The notes under the pieces: model-generated | Databases searched by the model: none | What the model saw: only the letters and a program-made list of their open reading frames with translations | Told to the model about the DNA's origin: nothing | NCBI RefSeq assembly: GCF_000285495.1 | Contig: NZ_HE610979.1 | Span: forward strand, 214,556 to 273,030 | Source of the DNA: Oceanobacillus massiliensis str. N'diop | GTDB taxonomy: Bacteria; Bacillota; Bacilli; Bacillales; Amphibacillaceae | Length of the DNA stretch: 58,475 nucleotides | Direction of reading: 5' to 3' | Shown: positions 27,581 to 35,796 of the stretch, piece by piece | Layout of the letters: every line of letters begins with the position of its first letter | Position numbering within the stretch: the first letter of the stretch is position 1 | Position numbers and translations under genes: made by a program

Positions 27581-27635
27581 AAAAAACCTGGATCCCCCCT
27601 TTTGTATATAAAACAAAAAGACAGAAATCCAGGTT
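27581..27635 (-). terminator. Riboswitch terminator of guaA
   Basis: On the minus strand AACCTGGAT (27635-27627) pairs with ATCCAGGTT (27593-27585) over a long loop, followed by T-rich sequence. It lies between the aptamer and the gene, 115 bp from the start codon. The stretch 27471-27580 shows nothing else. Confidence 0.85.
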
Positions 27636-27654
27636 CAGATTCAAACTAGACTCT

Positions 27655-27728
27655 GCCTTCATAGTCAGGGCATTTACGGTGCCCCGGTAGAAACTTTCGA
27701 CCCATATTGTCGAGGATATACGAACGGC
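27655..27728 (-). ncRNA. Guanine-class purine riboswitch aptamer, guaA
   Basis: On the minus strand P1 pairs GCC-TTCGTA with TATGAA-GGC (one bulged G). The conserved AATATGG, GTTTCTACC and GACTATG segments are present, with C at the specificity position. A possible promoter with TTGTCT, 17 nt and TAATAA lies just upstream. Confidence 0.92.
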
Positions 27729-27827
27729 ATTATTATTCATTTCATCATCAGGAGACAATGAATCTCCTTTTTGAACAGTTGCTTCTTTTTTTACATGTAT
27801 TTATTCTACTAACCAACCACGGGCAGG

Positions 27828-30011
27828 TCAACCCATTATTCGTTTGATTAAATTTTTCCATAATTGGGTCAGTTCATTTAATGATAGTTGACTTATGTCG
27901 TTCCTATAAATCATTTGTTCATAGGAATTCGTCAGCCGCCTCATCTCGTTAGAGGCATAATGGGTATCAATTTGCTCTGCAAATTCACGCAATGTCTGAT
28001 CCGGAGCTTTCCCGTAGCCGTGATGATTCAGTAGTTTCATCAGATGATGATAGGCATCCTGGAAGGTTTTGGCATCCTGCTGATTATGAAGCCGCGCAGT
28101 AATGGCCTTCGTCTGCCAGCGGAATCTTGTTTTATAGACAGTGATCCCGATTGCTATGGCAACTGCCAACACAATGGCGATTTGCCACCATTTAATGGAA
28201 AAGCTCGCAGTATTTGCTTGTGTCTCTGCTGACGCCGAATCTTCCTCAGGCAATTCCGGCTCAGGTTGTTCTGGTCTCTCCAGTTCCGGCACTTCCGGCT
28301 CCTCTTCTTCTGCAGCTGCTTCTGCATCCGGATCGAACTCCACATAAAAATCCGATAAATTGGAAAATCCCTTTGTCGGTTCAAATGGTACCCAGCCAGA
28401 TTCAGGAAAGTACACCTCGACCCACGAATGTGCATTTGAATTCTTCACTTGATAAATATCTGTTTCACCTTCATTGTCGATAATTTCCCCACTTGTAAAT
28501 CCCTTTACCCATCTGGCCGGAATATCAAGTGTACGGAGCATTACAACCATCGATGTGGAAAAGTTATCACAATAACCAGCCTGTGTCTCAAATAAGAATT
28601 GATCGACATAATCCTCATCTTCGGAAGGATCTGGAATATCTGTTGTTCGATATTCAAAATCATTGCTTGAGAAATAACGTTCAACTGCTTTTACCTTATC
28701 ATACCTTGATTCGTAGCCTGCAGTTATTTCCTCCGCCAGACTACCGACACGTTCCGGAAATGCATCCGGTGTCTGTGTATAGCGTTCAGTAATGTCAGCC
28801 GGATCATCCTCTGTATTCTCACGCAGTGCGTTTATCTCAAAGGACGGATTATCATAGGTCAATTGATAGCTCGTTAAATTAGTAGCTGTTCCATTGACTC
28901 GCCCTTCAATCGCATCTGATTGTGTATCCAGATAAAATTCCACTCCAGCGATGCCCTCGGCTTCAGAAATTCCATATGGATAAACAAGCTTATTGATTGC
29001 TTCGTCCCCATGAAACTCAATAGCCGCTTGAACACTTTCCGTTTCAATACCTTCTGCAAAGGTATCCAGATTTATCGCACCTTCCGTCTGCAGCTCATAT
29101 GAGGGATCGGCTGAAGTTACCCAACCCTGGCCAGTATACATATCCTTTGTTTCGATTCTCCAGTAATGATCCTCTGTTGTAAAGGCATTGAAAACAGGAG
29201 TATCATCCTGAATGAAGGAGCCTCCAAGGTTGGAGTCATCTTCTCCATAACCAACCTTCTGAATTCCCGCCTCACCACTCCCAGCATTCTTTGATGCACT
29301 ATATATGAATGGAACGGGATCCGGCCACTGCGGCTCTGCCTTTGGAGCGGCAAAACCAACAACTGCCGATAAAAGCACGATCAGAATAAGAGGCGCCATC
29401 CATGCCATCGAATTTTTAGCCCATACAAATCGAATGGATTCCTTATCAACTTCTTTTACTAAATTCGCAATTCCCAATGCAATAAATGACATGATAAACG
29501 TTCGTATAATGGGCATGGAGGCATCATATTCTGTAAATGTATCCAGAATCGTCAAATAAATAAAGCTTAGAATGATAAAGAGAAAAACTCGCTTCATTTG
29601 CACAAACCAATAGTGCAGAAGATAGCTCATAAGCCAGATTAAGATCAAGAATAGAAAACTGCGGAAAATCGGGGACAAGTAATACCATTGCTGATCAAAC
29701 AATGCCTGCAGATTATAAGAGAGTTCCGAGTTTAACTGCTCCATCCATAGGACACTTAAAAAGGTACCTTCAAAATATAATCCATTCAAGATAAACAGCA
29801 AGGCTAATCCCTTCAGCAAAAAGCCCAGCCACCATTTCAATTGGAATACCGAAATAAAGAAGCAGAAAAAGGTATAAATAATAAACACCATAATATTGGA
29901 TGTATCCGAAATGGTCTCCAATGGATACAGCCATTCAAGAAAGAGAAAAAAACCGCAAAGATACAAGATAGCAGTATATAGGAATGTGATATTCTTATTC
30001 TGTTGGTTCAT
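27828..30011 (-). CDS. Transglutaminase-domain membrane protein with DUF4129 tail (YebA-like)
   Basis: This 727-residue protein starts with six or seven membrane helices (to about residue 225). An extracellular transglutaminase core follows: the Cys in TQAGYCDNFSTSMVVML near residue 485, and His in NSNAHSWVEVYFPESGW near residue 530. Next come a Glu/Pro-rich spacer, another helix near residue 610 and a DUF4129 segment. TgpA-type proteins of this kind occur with MoxR and DUF58 partners; a protease or crosslinking role is likely but the substrate is unknown. Its ATG overlaps the DUF58 stop (ATGA). B. subtilis yebA holds the same place beside guaA. Confidence 0.9.
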   Translation of the reverse strand: MNQQNKNITFLYTAILYLCGFFLFLEWLYPLETISDTSNIMVFIIYTFFCFFISVFQLKWWLGFLLKGLALLFILNGLYFEGTFLSVLWMEQLNSELSYNLQALFDQQWYYLSPIFRSFLFLILIWLMSYLLHYWFVQMKRVFLFIILSFIYLTILDTFTEYDASMPIIRTFIMSFIALGIANLVKEVDKESIRFVWAKNSMAWMAPLILIVLLSAVVGFAAPKAEPQWPDPVPFIYSASKNAGSGEAGIQKVGYGEDDSNLGGSFIQDDTPVFNAFTTEDHYWRIETKDMYTGQGWVTSADPSYELQTEGAINLDTFAEGIETESVQAAIEFHGDEAINKLVYPYGISEAEGIAGVEFYLDTQSDAIEGRVNGTATNLTSYQLTYDNPSFEINALRENTEDDPADITERYTQTPDAFPERVGSLAEEITAGYESRYDKVKAVERYFSSNDFEYRTTDIPDPSEDEDYVDQFLFETQAGYCDNFSTSMVVMLRTLDIPARWVKGFTSGEIIDNEGETDIYQVKNSNAHSWVEVYFPESGWVPFEPTKGFSNLSDFYVEFDPDAEAAAEEEEPEVPELERPEQPEPELPEEDSASAETQANTASFSIKWWQIAIVLAVAIAIGITVYKTRFRWQTKAITARLHNQQDAKTFQDAYHHLMKLLNHHGYGKAPDQTLREFAEQIDTHYASNEMRRLTNSYEQMIYRNDISQLSLNELTQLWKNLIKRIMG

Positions 30012-31276
30012 CCTATAGTCACCTCTATTGTATCCTTCACCAGCTGCTGTTCAGTCAAAATCTGAATACCAATGCTGGCCGTTTTAATCTGCTGGATCAA
30101 ACGCTGTTCTTCTTTTGTAATCTTTGCTTGTGAGCAAATAAAGAAGACTGCAGCCCGTTTGGAGCGCTGATGGACCTGGAGAATGGTTCGCTTTAGAAAA
30201 TCGTCTAAATGTGAAACAATAAAGATAACGATATCTCCAGCTTCCACCTTATTCTTTTCTTCTTTTAGTTTAATAGAGAATGGTCGGTCTCCTCCTGGCT
30301 GCACTCTCGTTAAGAACTGATTCACTTTCCATCTATTCTCTTTATTTTCCTCTATAGGGAAATAAACTGTTTCATCACCAATAGATAATAGGCCCGCCTG
30401 ATTGTCCTGCTTTCTGAATACCTCCAGCAGCGATAGACTAACCTCCACTGCAGCTTCAAACGCAAGCGGATTTAACTTATCATGCTGACAGCTATCCAGA
30501 ATCAATAAAATATCCGTACTCTTTTCCTGCTCGAATTCCTTTGTCATTACTGTATTCTTCCGAGCTGTTTGTTTCCAATCAATCCAGGAAAAACGATCAC
30601 CTGGTACATACTCCCTTACACCAGCTGCAACATTTGTATTTGCGAGATTTAGTGCATTAGAGGTGACCGATCCCTGTTCGAAGCTGCTGATGCGCTCTGT
30701 CAGATGGAGGGACCTGTTGGCAGGATGTGCAATAATCTCGTCTTGGATTTCAAATACATGCTCCTTCTTTACGAAACCGAATATATCCCCTGTTTTCACC
30801 CGGATTTGCTGTAACTGGTGTTCTCCGCGCGGGATTTGCTGAATAGAATAGGATAACTGAAAGTCCCTTCTAAATAATGGAAAAGAGAGTTTCTTTATTT
30901 GCCGTGCCACATTAAGCTTATATGGCTGATCCATATAATGATATTTATCGATGCGACTGTCCAGCTTCATCAATGAATGCGGAAAGACCTCTTCAATAAT
31001 GCAGTAATATAAAGGAAACGGGAGATGCCTTTCAATCCTGATGGCTGCCGTGATCCCGTCACCTGCCTGGACAATATGACGGGATAGATCCCTTGTTACT
31101 TTCCATTTTTTAATCGGGTAGAATAGAAATCCTAGCAGATAGATAAAAATTGGCAGAAAACTAAAAAACAGAAACCAGCTGACAAAGCCTCCCTGAAACA
31201 TCGCATAGGAAAATAAGACAGCAAACAGAATAATAACCACTGATGCATTAGCTATTGTCCGGAATGATCCTTTCAT
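30008..31276 (-). CDS. DUF58 domain protein (YeaD-like)
   Basis: The 422-residue protein has two N-terminal membrane helices (about 8-55), a beta-rich middle, and the DUF58 signature GDRFSWIDWKQTARKN near residue 225. LLILDS follows, the start of a von Willebrand A-like fold. DUF58 proteins work with MoxR ATPases in an unknown assembly role. It starts within the moxR stop codon (TGATG) and overlaps the transglutaminase gene by 4 bp. Confidence 0.9.
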   Translation of the reverse strand: MKGSFRTIANASVVIILFAVLFSYAMFQGGFVSWFLFFSFLPIFIYLLGFLFYPIKKWKVTRDLSRHIVQAGDGITAAIRIERHLPFPLYYCIIEEVFPHSLMKLDSRIDKYHYMDQPYKLNVARQIKKLSFPLFRRDFQLSYSIQQIPRGEHQLQQIRVKTGDIFGFVKKEHVFEIQDEIIAHPANRSLHLTERISSFEQGSVTSNALNLANTNVAAGVREYVPGDRFSWIDWKQTARKNTVMTKEFEQEKSTDILLILDSCQHDKLNPLAFEAAVEVSLSLLEVFRKQDNQAGLLSIGDETVYFPIEENKENRWKVNQFLTRVQPGGDRPFSIKLKEEKNKVEAGDIVIFIVSHLDDFLKRTILQVHQRSKRAAVFFICSQAKITKEEQRLIQQIKTASIGIQILTEQQLVKDTIEVTIG

Positions 31277-32235
31277 CAGCTAAATTCCTTCCGAATGGGA
31301 ACATGGGTTGATTTCACAATAGAGGCTATTGTCTGTTCATTGGATATTCCTTCGTATCTTGCCTCTGAAGTCAATATGATTCTATGGGAAAGCACAAATG
31401 GGGCAAGGAACTTTACGTCATCCGGCAATACATAATCTCTTCCATATATATAGGCATATGCCTTTGCGGCCTTCATCAATGCAATCGATCCCCGTGGACT
31501 GACACCAAGATAAATCGCACTATTTTCCCTTGTTCTCGTTACGAGATTCATAATGTACTGCTGCACATTTCTGTCGATATATACTTGTTTGACATCTTCC
31601 TGAATTGCTATTAATGCATCCTTTGTGATAACAGAATCTATCGTTTCAAAAGGATGCCTTTCCGAGGTTCTGTCCAACATCTCCAATTCATCTGCATAGG
31701 ATGGGTAACCCATTTTCAGCTTTAGGATGAAACGGTCAAGCTGTGCTTCCGGAAGTGGATACGTTCCTTCATATTCAATCGGATTCTGGGTTGCCATGAC
31801 GAAAAAAGGCTTTTGAAGGGGTTTGGTCTTTCCATCAACGGTAACATTGCTCTCTTCCATTGCTTCAAGAAGTGATGATTGTGTCTTAGGAGAAGTTCGG
31901 TTGATTTCATCCGCAAGTATGACATTTCCAAATATCGGTCCCTCACGAAATTCAAATTCCATTTCTTTCGGATTGTAGATAGAGACACCAGTTACATCTG
32001 ATGGAAGTAAATCGGGGGTGAACTGGATCCGTTTAAAGTCACAGTCAAGCGATTTGGCAAGTGTTCGCACGAGCATCGTCTTCCCAACACCCGGAACATC
32101 TTCGAGCAGCACATGTCCTTCTGCCAATAAAGCTACTAAACTCAAGATTGCCACATCTTCTTTTCCCATCATAACCTTATTTATATTGGTCACTATTTTT
32201 TCTATTTTTTCATTATAGACTGCTATATTTTGCAT
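31276..32235 (-). CDS. MoxR-family AAA+ ATPase (YeaC-like)
   Basis: This is a 319-residue chaperone-like ATPase with Walker A in LLEDVPGVGKTMLVR, Walker B in VILADEINRTSPKTQSSLLE and sensor 1 in FVMATQNPIEYEGTY. The C-terminal helical lid ends the protein. MoxR proteins are thought to remodel partners encoded beside them, here the DUF58 and transglutaminase proteins. I chose ATG 32235, with GAGAGG about 10 nt upstream; it gives a length like B. subtilis YeaC. The ATG at 32268 has no ribosome site. Confidence 0.9.
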   Translation of the reverse strand: MQNIAVYNEKIEKIVTNINKVMMGKEDVAILSLVALLAEGHVLLEDVPGVGKTMLVRTLAKSLDCDFKRIQFTPDLLPSDVTGVSIYNPKEMEFEFREGPIFGNVILADEINRTSPKTQSSLLEAMEESNVTVDGKTKPLQKPFFVMATQNPIEYEGTYPLPEAQLDRFILKLKMGYPSYADELEMLDRTSERHPFETIDSVITKDALIAIQEDVKQVYIDRNVQQYIMNLVTRTRENSAIYLGVSPRGSIALMKAAKAYAYIYGRDYVLPDDVKFLAPFVLSHRIILTSEARYEGISNEQTIASIVKSTHVPIRKEFS

Positions 32236-32426
32236 GCCCAGGCGGCCCCTCTCGCGTATCTTTTGCATAGGATTATTTCTGTGTATATATTCCTATATCT
32301 ACCTTTTACTATACTAGAAAAGACATTCAAGTAAAAGGAAATAGTTAGATATTTAAAACTATTATAAACATATCCTCCCCGCGCTATACATTTGATAATG
32401 AGAGAAAGGCAGTTTGCAGCAGAAAA

Positions 32427-32456
32427 AAAGAAAGGGAAATTAATCCCTTTCTTCTG
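32427..32456 (-). terminator. Terminator of the KGG-repeat gene
   Basis: AGAAAGGGA and TCCCTTTCT form a 9-bp stem, with a long T-run on the minus strand. It lies 35 bp past the stop. Confidence 0.85.
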
Positions 32457-32490
32457 TGCTATCTATATTCAAATCGATATTCGTTACATT

Positions 32491-32877
32491 TTAAGAGTTA
32501 TTGTTGTTGCGTGCGTTTCCGCCTTTTTGGCCGATGTCCTGATAGAATTCTTTGTCATGGTTTTTGGATGTGGCTTTACCGCCTTTTTGTCCAATATCCT
32601 GATAGAACTCTTCATCATATTTCTGTGAGGTGGTTTCTCCGCCTTTTTGACCTATCTCTTCATAGAAATCACTGTCATGGTTTTGCGAAGTCGCTTCTCC
32701 ACCTTTTTCTCCGATATCCTGATAGAACTCTTTGTCGTGATTATTCGATGTGGCTTTACCGCCCTTTTGTCCTATCTCTTCATAAAATTCCTGATCATGG
32801 TTCTGTGCTGTTTGGTTGCCGCCTTTTTGACCTGCTTGTTCACGAGACATTTTGTTGCCGTTATTATTTCTAGCCAT
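32491..32877 (-). CDS. KGG-repeat stress-type hydrophilic protein
   Basis: This 128-residue, highly hydrophilic protein contains six KGG motifs. Four of them head a 20-residue repeat of the form KGGKATSKNHDKEFYQDIGQ. The family (PF10685, including B. subtilis GsiB and E. coli YciG) is induced by starvation or stress and resembles plant group 1 LEA proteins; a protective role is inferred. TAAAGGAG precedes the ATG by 10 nt. A paralogue with two of these repeats follows at 32992. Confidence 0.9.
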   Translation of the reverse strand: MARNNNGNKMSREQAGQKGGNQTAQNHDQEFYEEIGQKGGKATSNNHDKEFYQDIGEKGGEATSQNHDSDFYEEIGQKGGETTSQKYDEEFYQDIGQKGGKATSKNHDKEFYQDIGQKGGNARNNNNS

Positions 32878-32991
32878 ACCTTAACATCTCCTTTAAAATT
32901 AGTTAGTCATTAGGATCGAGCACTTACATTCTGACTGTTCCACGATTCGGACCTTTTTAAACTGCTTAAAGGGAATCTTCATCCGTTGTTT

Positions 32992-33207
32992 CTACGAATT
33001 ATTTTTTCCCTGTCCGCCATTACTCCGTTTACCGCCTTTACGGCCAATTTCTTCATAGAAATCCTGGTCATGGTTTTTGGATGTTGCCCTTCCGCCCTTC
33101 TGACCGATTTCCTCAAAGAATTCCTGGTCGTGATTATCAGCGGTTTTGTTACCACCTTTTTGACCTGCCTGCTCACGAGACAACTTACGATTATTGTTAT
33201 TAGCCAT
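32992..33207 (-). CDS. Short KGG-repeat protein
   Basis: This 71-residue paralogue of the preceding protein starts MANNNNRKLSREQAGQKGG and has four KGG motifs. I chose ATG 33207, preceded by AAAGGAG at 8 nt. The two genes differ in repeat number, as expected if 20-residue repeats expand or contract. Confidence 0.88.
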   Translation of the reverse strand: MANNNNRKLSREQAGQKGGNKTADNHDQEFFEEIGQKGGRATSKNHDQDFYEEIGRKGGKRSNGGQGKNNS

Positions 33208-33370
33208 TGAATCAGCTCCTTTCAATATTTGCAAGCTTTCTACGCTTACAGTTACTTGTTTTCCACTTCTCCTATATCCTAAACATCTCATATGGCTTTT
33301 AATCGAACTGTAACATATCTATTAATATAAACTTCACCTTAAAGGTTGCTGTGTCAGGAATCGTCTAAAA

Positions 33371-33523
33371 CTATTTACCGTATTTCTTATCTATCTTTTC
33401 AAAAACCTTCTTTGCAGCCTGGTCCTTTTCTGCCTTTTTCTCTTCTTCCAATTCAAACTCCATCTGATCCTCTTTTGGCAAATTAAAAAATTCCTTTTTC
33501 GGCTTATCCTCTTTCAATGTCAT
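33371..33523 (-). CDS. Small charged protein, 50 residues
   Basis: The frame reads MTLKEDKPKKEFFNLPKEDQ and continues as a Lys/Glu-rich helix ending IDKKYGK. GAGGAG abuts the ATG, so translation may begin at the in-frame TTG 6 nt downstream (33517), giving 48 residues. It begins 24 bp after the stop of the proteasome-like gene and may be in the same transcript. No family is recognised. Confidence 0.65.
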   Translation of the reverse strand: MTLKEDKPKKEFFNLPKEDQMEFELEEEKKAEKDQAAKKVFEKIDKKYGK

Positions 33524-33546
33524 CTCCTCACGCTCCCTTCAGACTT

Positions 33547-34809
33547 TTAAAACCTGGCATTAATGACCGGATCAACGTAATTTTTACGCTTTATCCAGAC
33601 AAAACCGTCGCCCTTTGTAATGACAGCGACATCTATTGGCGGTCCCACTGATTCTGTTGCCCTGGTAACCCTTCGTTTAAAGGAAGTCAGATTGATAAGC
33701 GCCTCGGCCATCTCTGCTAAATCCTCCTTTGGCAAGGATCTGACAATACCTAACAGAGGCTCAATGTAGTTCTTTTGCTGATATTCCTCTACAGCATCTT
33801 CTATCGACGTATATATATCATTACCCATGTTCTTCATTGCTTTAACCTGGTCATCGGTGAATTCTATACCCAGATGCTTTTGAATCTGTTCATCGTATCC
33901 TGTCAGCACCTTGTCGATAATCCCAAATATCGCATCTTCCATATTGGGCTCTATGCCACTAATGAATGAATCTACCATTTCCCGTTGCGCAAAGGCCGTC
34001 ACCTCTGCTGTACCATCGTCTTTATCATTGGTATAGCTAATCTTTTTTTCCTTTATTTTTTTGAACTTTAACTGGCCTGAAACAAAGCCTTCCAATCGGT
34101 AATTCAGCAGATGCGGGAATATCTCCCTTTCACCGAATCCGGTAAATACTATTCCAGTACTGCCGATGCTGAAATAATCCTTTCTTGTTGCCTCAAAAGC
34201 GAGCTCAAACAGATTTTCCTCGAGGTATTGCGGGAGCTCAAAAGAGATAAGATCATTTTTGATTTCCTGGATGACATCGGTAAACCTTTCTTTGAATTCC
34301 TCATATTCCAGATGGAGATACATATCCTCTTTTTCCCGATAGGTGGATATATGCCGGGATACACATTCGGTTAGCCAGCTTGTTACCGTTTCATCTGTAA
34401 CGTCGGATCCATTGTCCTTTTCTGTTTTTATATCATCTTCCACTTCCCTGACAATCCGTTTCAAGATATCGGAAAAAGTTCGATAAACGATAATCTCTTC
34501 CACTTCCTTATTCTTAAATCGTTCATCCTGCCGCAGAAAATCAAGGAAATCGTCCACGTAATAGTTCAATTCGTCAAACTTCCGATCCTTTAGATAATCT
34601 CTGTAGGATTTGATAATGACATCCCACGGTACTTCCATAAATGATGCTGCTCCGTAAACCATAATTCCCACCGGGTGATTACTGGAAAGGGAGAAGAGCT
34701 TATTTGCCGAATTATAAACCTTCTGTACCCCGTCCCTGCCGCTCGTTATCGCACTGTCTGCCGCTAATGACATACCAAGTTTGTTCATTATTACAACTTC
34801 CGCAGTCAA
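33547..34809 (-). CDS. Proteasome-beta-like Ntn-hydrolase protein, 420 residues
   Basis: The N-terminus after Met removal reads TAEVVIMNKLGMSLAADSAI. It has Thr1 as a potential nucleophile, Asp17 in AADS as in 20S beta, HslV and Anbu subunits, and a Lys in NKLFSL at position 36 near the catalytic Lys33. VGIMVYGAASF fits the next strand pair. The remaining roughly 350 residues are an acidic, helical extension far longer than HslV (about 175) or Anbu (about 240). No HslU or ATPase partner is nearby. The TTG start follows AAGGTGG. I see no established function. Confidence 0.75.
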   Translation of the reverse strand: MTAEVVIMNKLGMSLAADSAITSGRDGVQKVYNSANKLFSLSSNHPVGIMVYGAASFMEVPWDVIIKSYRDYLKDRKFDELNYYVDDFLDFLRQDERFKNKEVEEIIVYRTFSDILKRIVREVEDDIKTEKDNGSDVTDETVTSWLTECVSRHISTYREKEDMYLHLEYEEFKERFTDVIQEIKNDLISFELPQYLEENLFELAFEATRKDYFSIGSTGIVFTGFGEREIFPHLLNYRLEGFVSGQLKFKKIKEKKISYTNDKDDGTAEVTAFAQREMVDSFISGIEPNMEDAIFGIIDKVLTGYDEQIQKHLGIEFTDDQVKAMKNMGNDIYTSIEDAVEEYQQKNYIEPLLGIVRSLPKEDLAEMAEALINLTSFKRRVTRATESVGPPIDVAVITKGDGFVWIKRKNYVDPVINARF

Positions 34810-34878
34810 ACAATACCACCACCTTTTCCATAAATTCCACTCACTCCTTATGTATCACCATTCCCCCTCCCTCAAACC

Positions 34879-34907
34879 GGTGCCTGTCACTTCCCGATTT
34901 TTGTCGA
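34879..34907. repeat. Second copy of the GGTGCCTGTCACTTCCC repeat
   Basis: It shares the core, a TTTTTGT stretch and GTCGAA with 18402-18440. It lies between divergent genes. Confidence 0.75.
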
Positions 34908-34956
34908 AAAATAACAGCATTATTCTTTACATGGAATGATGCAGTGATAGGAATAG

Positions 34957-34981
34957 GTTCCTATTATTCACGAATAGGAAC
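34957..34981. other. Perfect 9-bp inverted repeat upstream of the WxL gene
   Basis: GTTCCTATT and AATAGGAAC flank a 7-nt spacer about 90 bp upstream of the WxL start. No T-run follows, so an operator for the WxL genes is possible. Confidence 0.5.
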
Positions 34982-35069
34982 ACCGGGGGATATTTATCAC
35001 AGCTATTTCAAGACATAATATTCATTGTAGGTTATCACTTACAATAAAAAATCCAGGAGGAATAAATCT

Positions 35070-35636
35070 TTGAATAATTTCATCAAGAAAGTTTCAATCG
35101 CTACATTATCGTTTGGATTAGTTGCTGGCTCTTTCGCAACAACCACTTTTGCTGCTGAGTCATCCGAAGTAGAAACATCCACAACGTTAGAGGGTGGTTC
35201 ATTATCAATCAATGAGATTTCGATTGAACAGTTTGGAGCCACTACGTTAAGCGGTGCAACTCAAGATATCACAACTACTATCAATCCTTTTACTGTGGTT
35301 GATGCAACAGGAACAGGCTCAGGCTGGAACCTAAGCATTTCTGCAACTCAATTAACAACTGCAGATGGCCTGCAAACATTACCTGAAAATAGCTTAAGCA
35401 TCTCTGCTCCAACTATCGAGGCAGAATCAGGCTCATCTGAAGCTGGTGCCTTGGAAAATAAAACTGGGGTTATCGACTCAGAAACAGGAGTGAAATTTCT
35501 AACAGCTGAAACAGAAGAGGGTATGGGGACGTTTAATTTATCGGAATCCGATCTGAATCTTAAATTGCTTCCAAAAGAAACAAAAGCCGGAACTTATACT
35601 TCTACTATTACTTTTAATCTAGTAACTGGACCATAA
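35070..35636 (+). CDS. WxL-domain cell-surface protein
   Basis: WxL domains bind peptidoglycan non-covalently at the cell surface of Gram-positives. The 188-residue protein has a signal peptide (KKVSIATLSFGLVAGSFATT, cleavage near TFAA-ES). It then has the proximal WxL block GTGSGWNLSISA near residue 90 and the distal block YTSTITFNLVTGP at the C-terminus, where Phe replaces the second Trp. It starts at TTG, 9 nt after AGGAGG. The next gene encodes the usual DUF916/DUF3324 partner. Confidence 0.88.
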   Translation: MNNFIKKVSIATLSFGLVAGSFATTTFAAESSEVETSTTLEGGSLSINEISIEQFGATTLSGATQDITTTINPFTVVDATGTGSGWNLSISATQLTTADGLQTLPENSLSISAPTIEAESGSSEAGALENKTGVIDSETGVKFLTAETEEGMGTFNLSESDLNLKLLPKETKAGTYTSTITFNLVTGP

Positions 35637-35660
35637 GGTTATTTGCTTATACTTTCTTAC

Positions 35661-35690
35661 AAGGCTGATTCTAAAAACAGAATCAGCCTT
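35661..35690 (+). terminator. Terminator after the WxL gene
   Basis: AAGGCTGATTCT and AGAATCAGCCTT form a perfect 12-bp stem with a 6-nt loop, followed by TATTTGTTTT. It may attenuate transcription into the DUF916 gene. Confidence 0.88.
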
Positions 35691-35796
35691 TATTTGTTTT
35701 GCGCCCATTCGAAATGGGTAGTCAGTTGTATAGACATTTTAATAGAACTTATTCATTGCAATCAAAGCAACAGGAAATAAGGGAGGAGATTCAGAA

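Noticed and set aside
28154-29362. Several overlapping frames inside the transglutaminase gene
   Set aside because: All are shadows of a long gene with clear domains.
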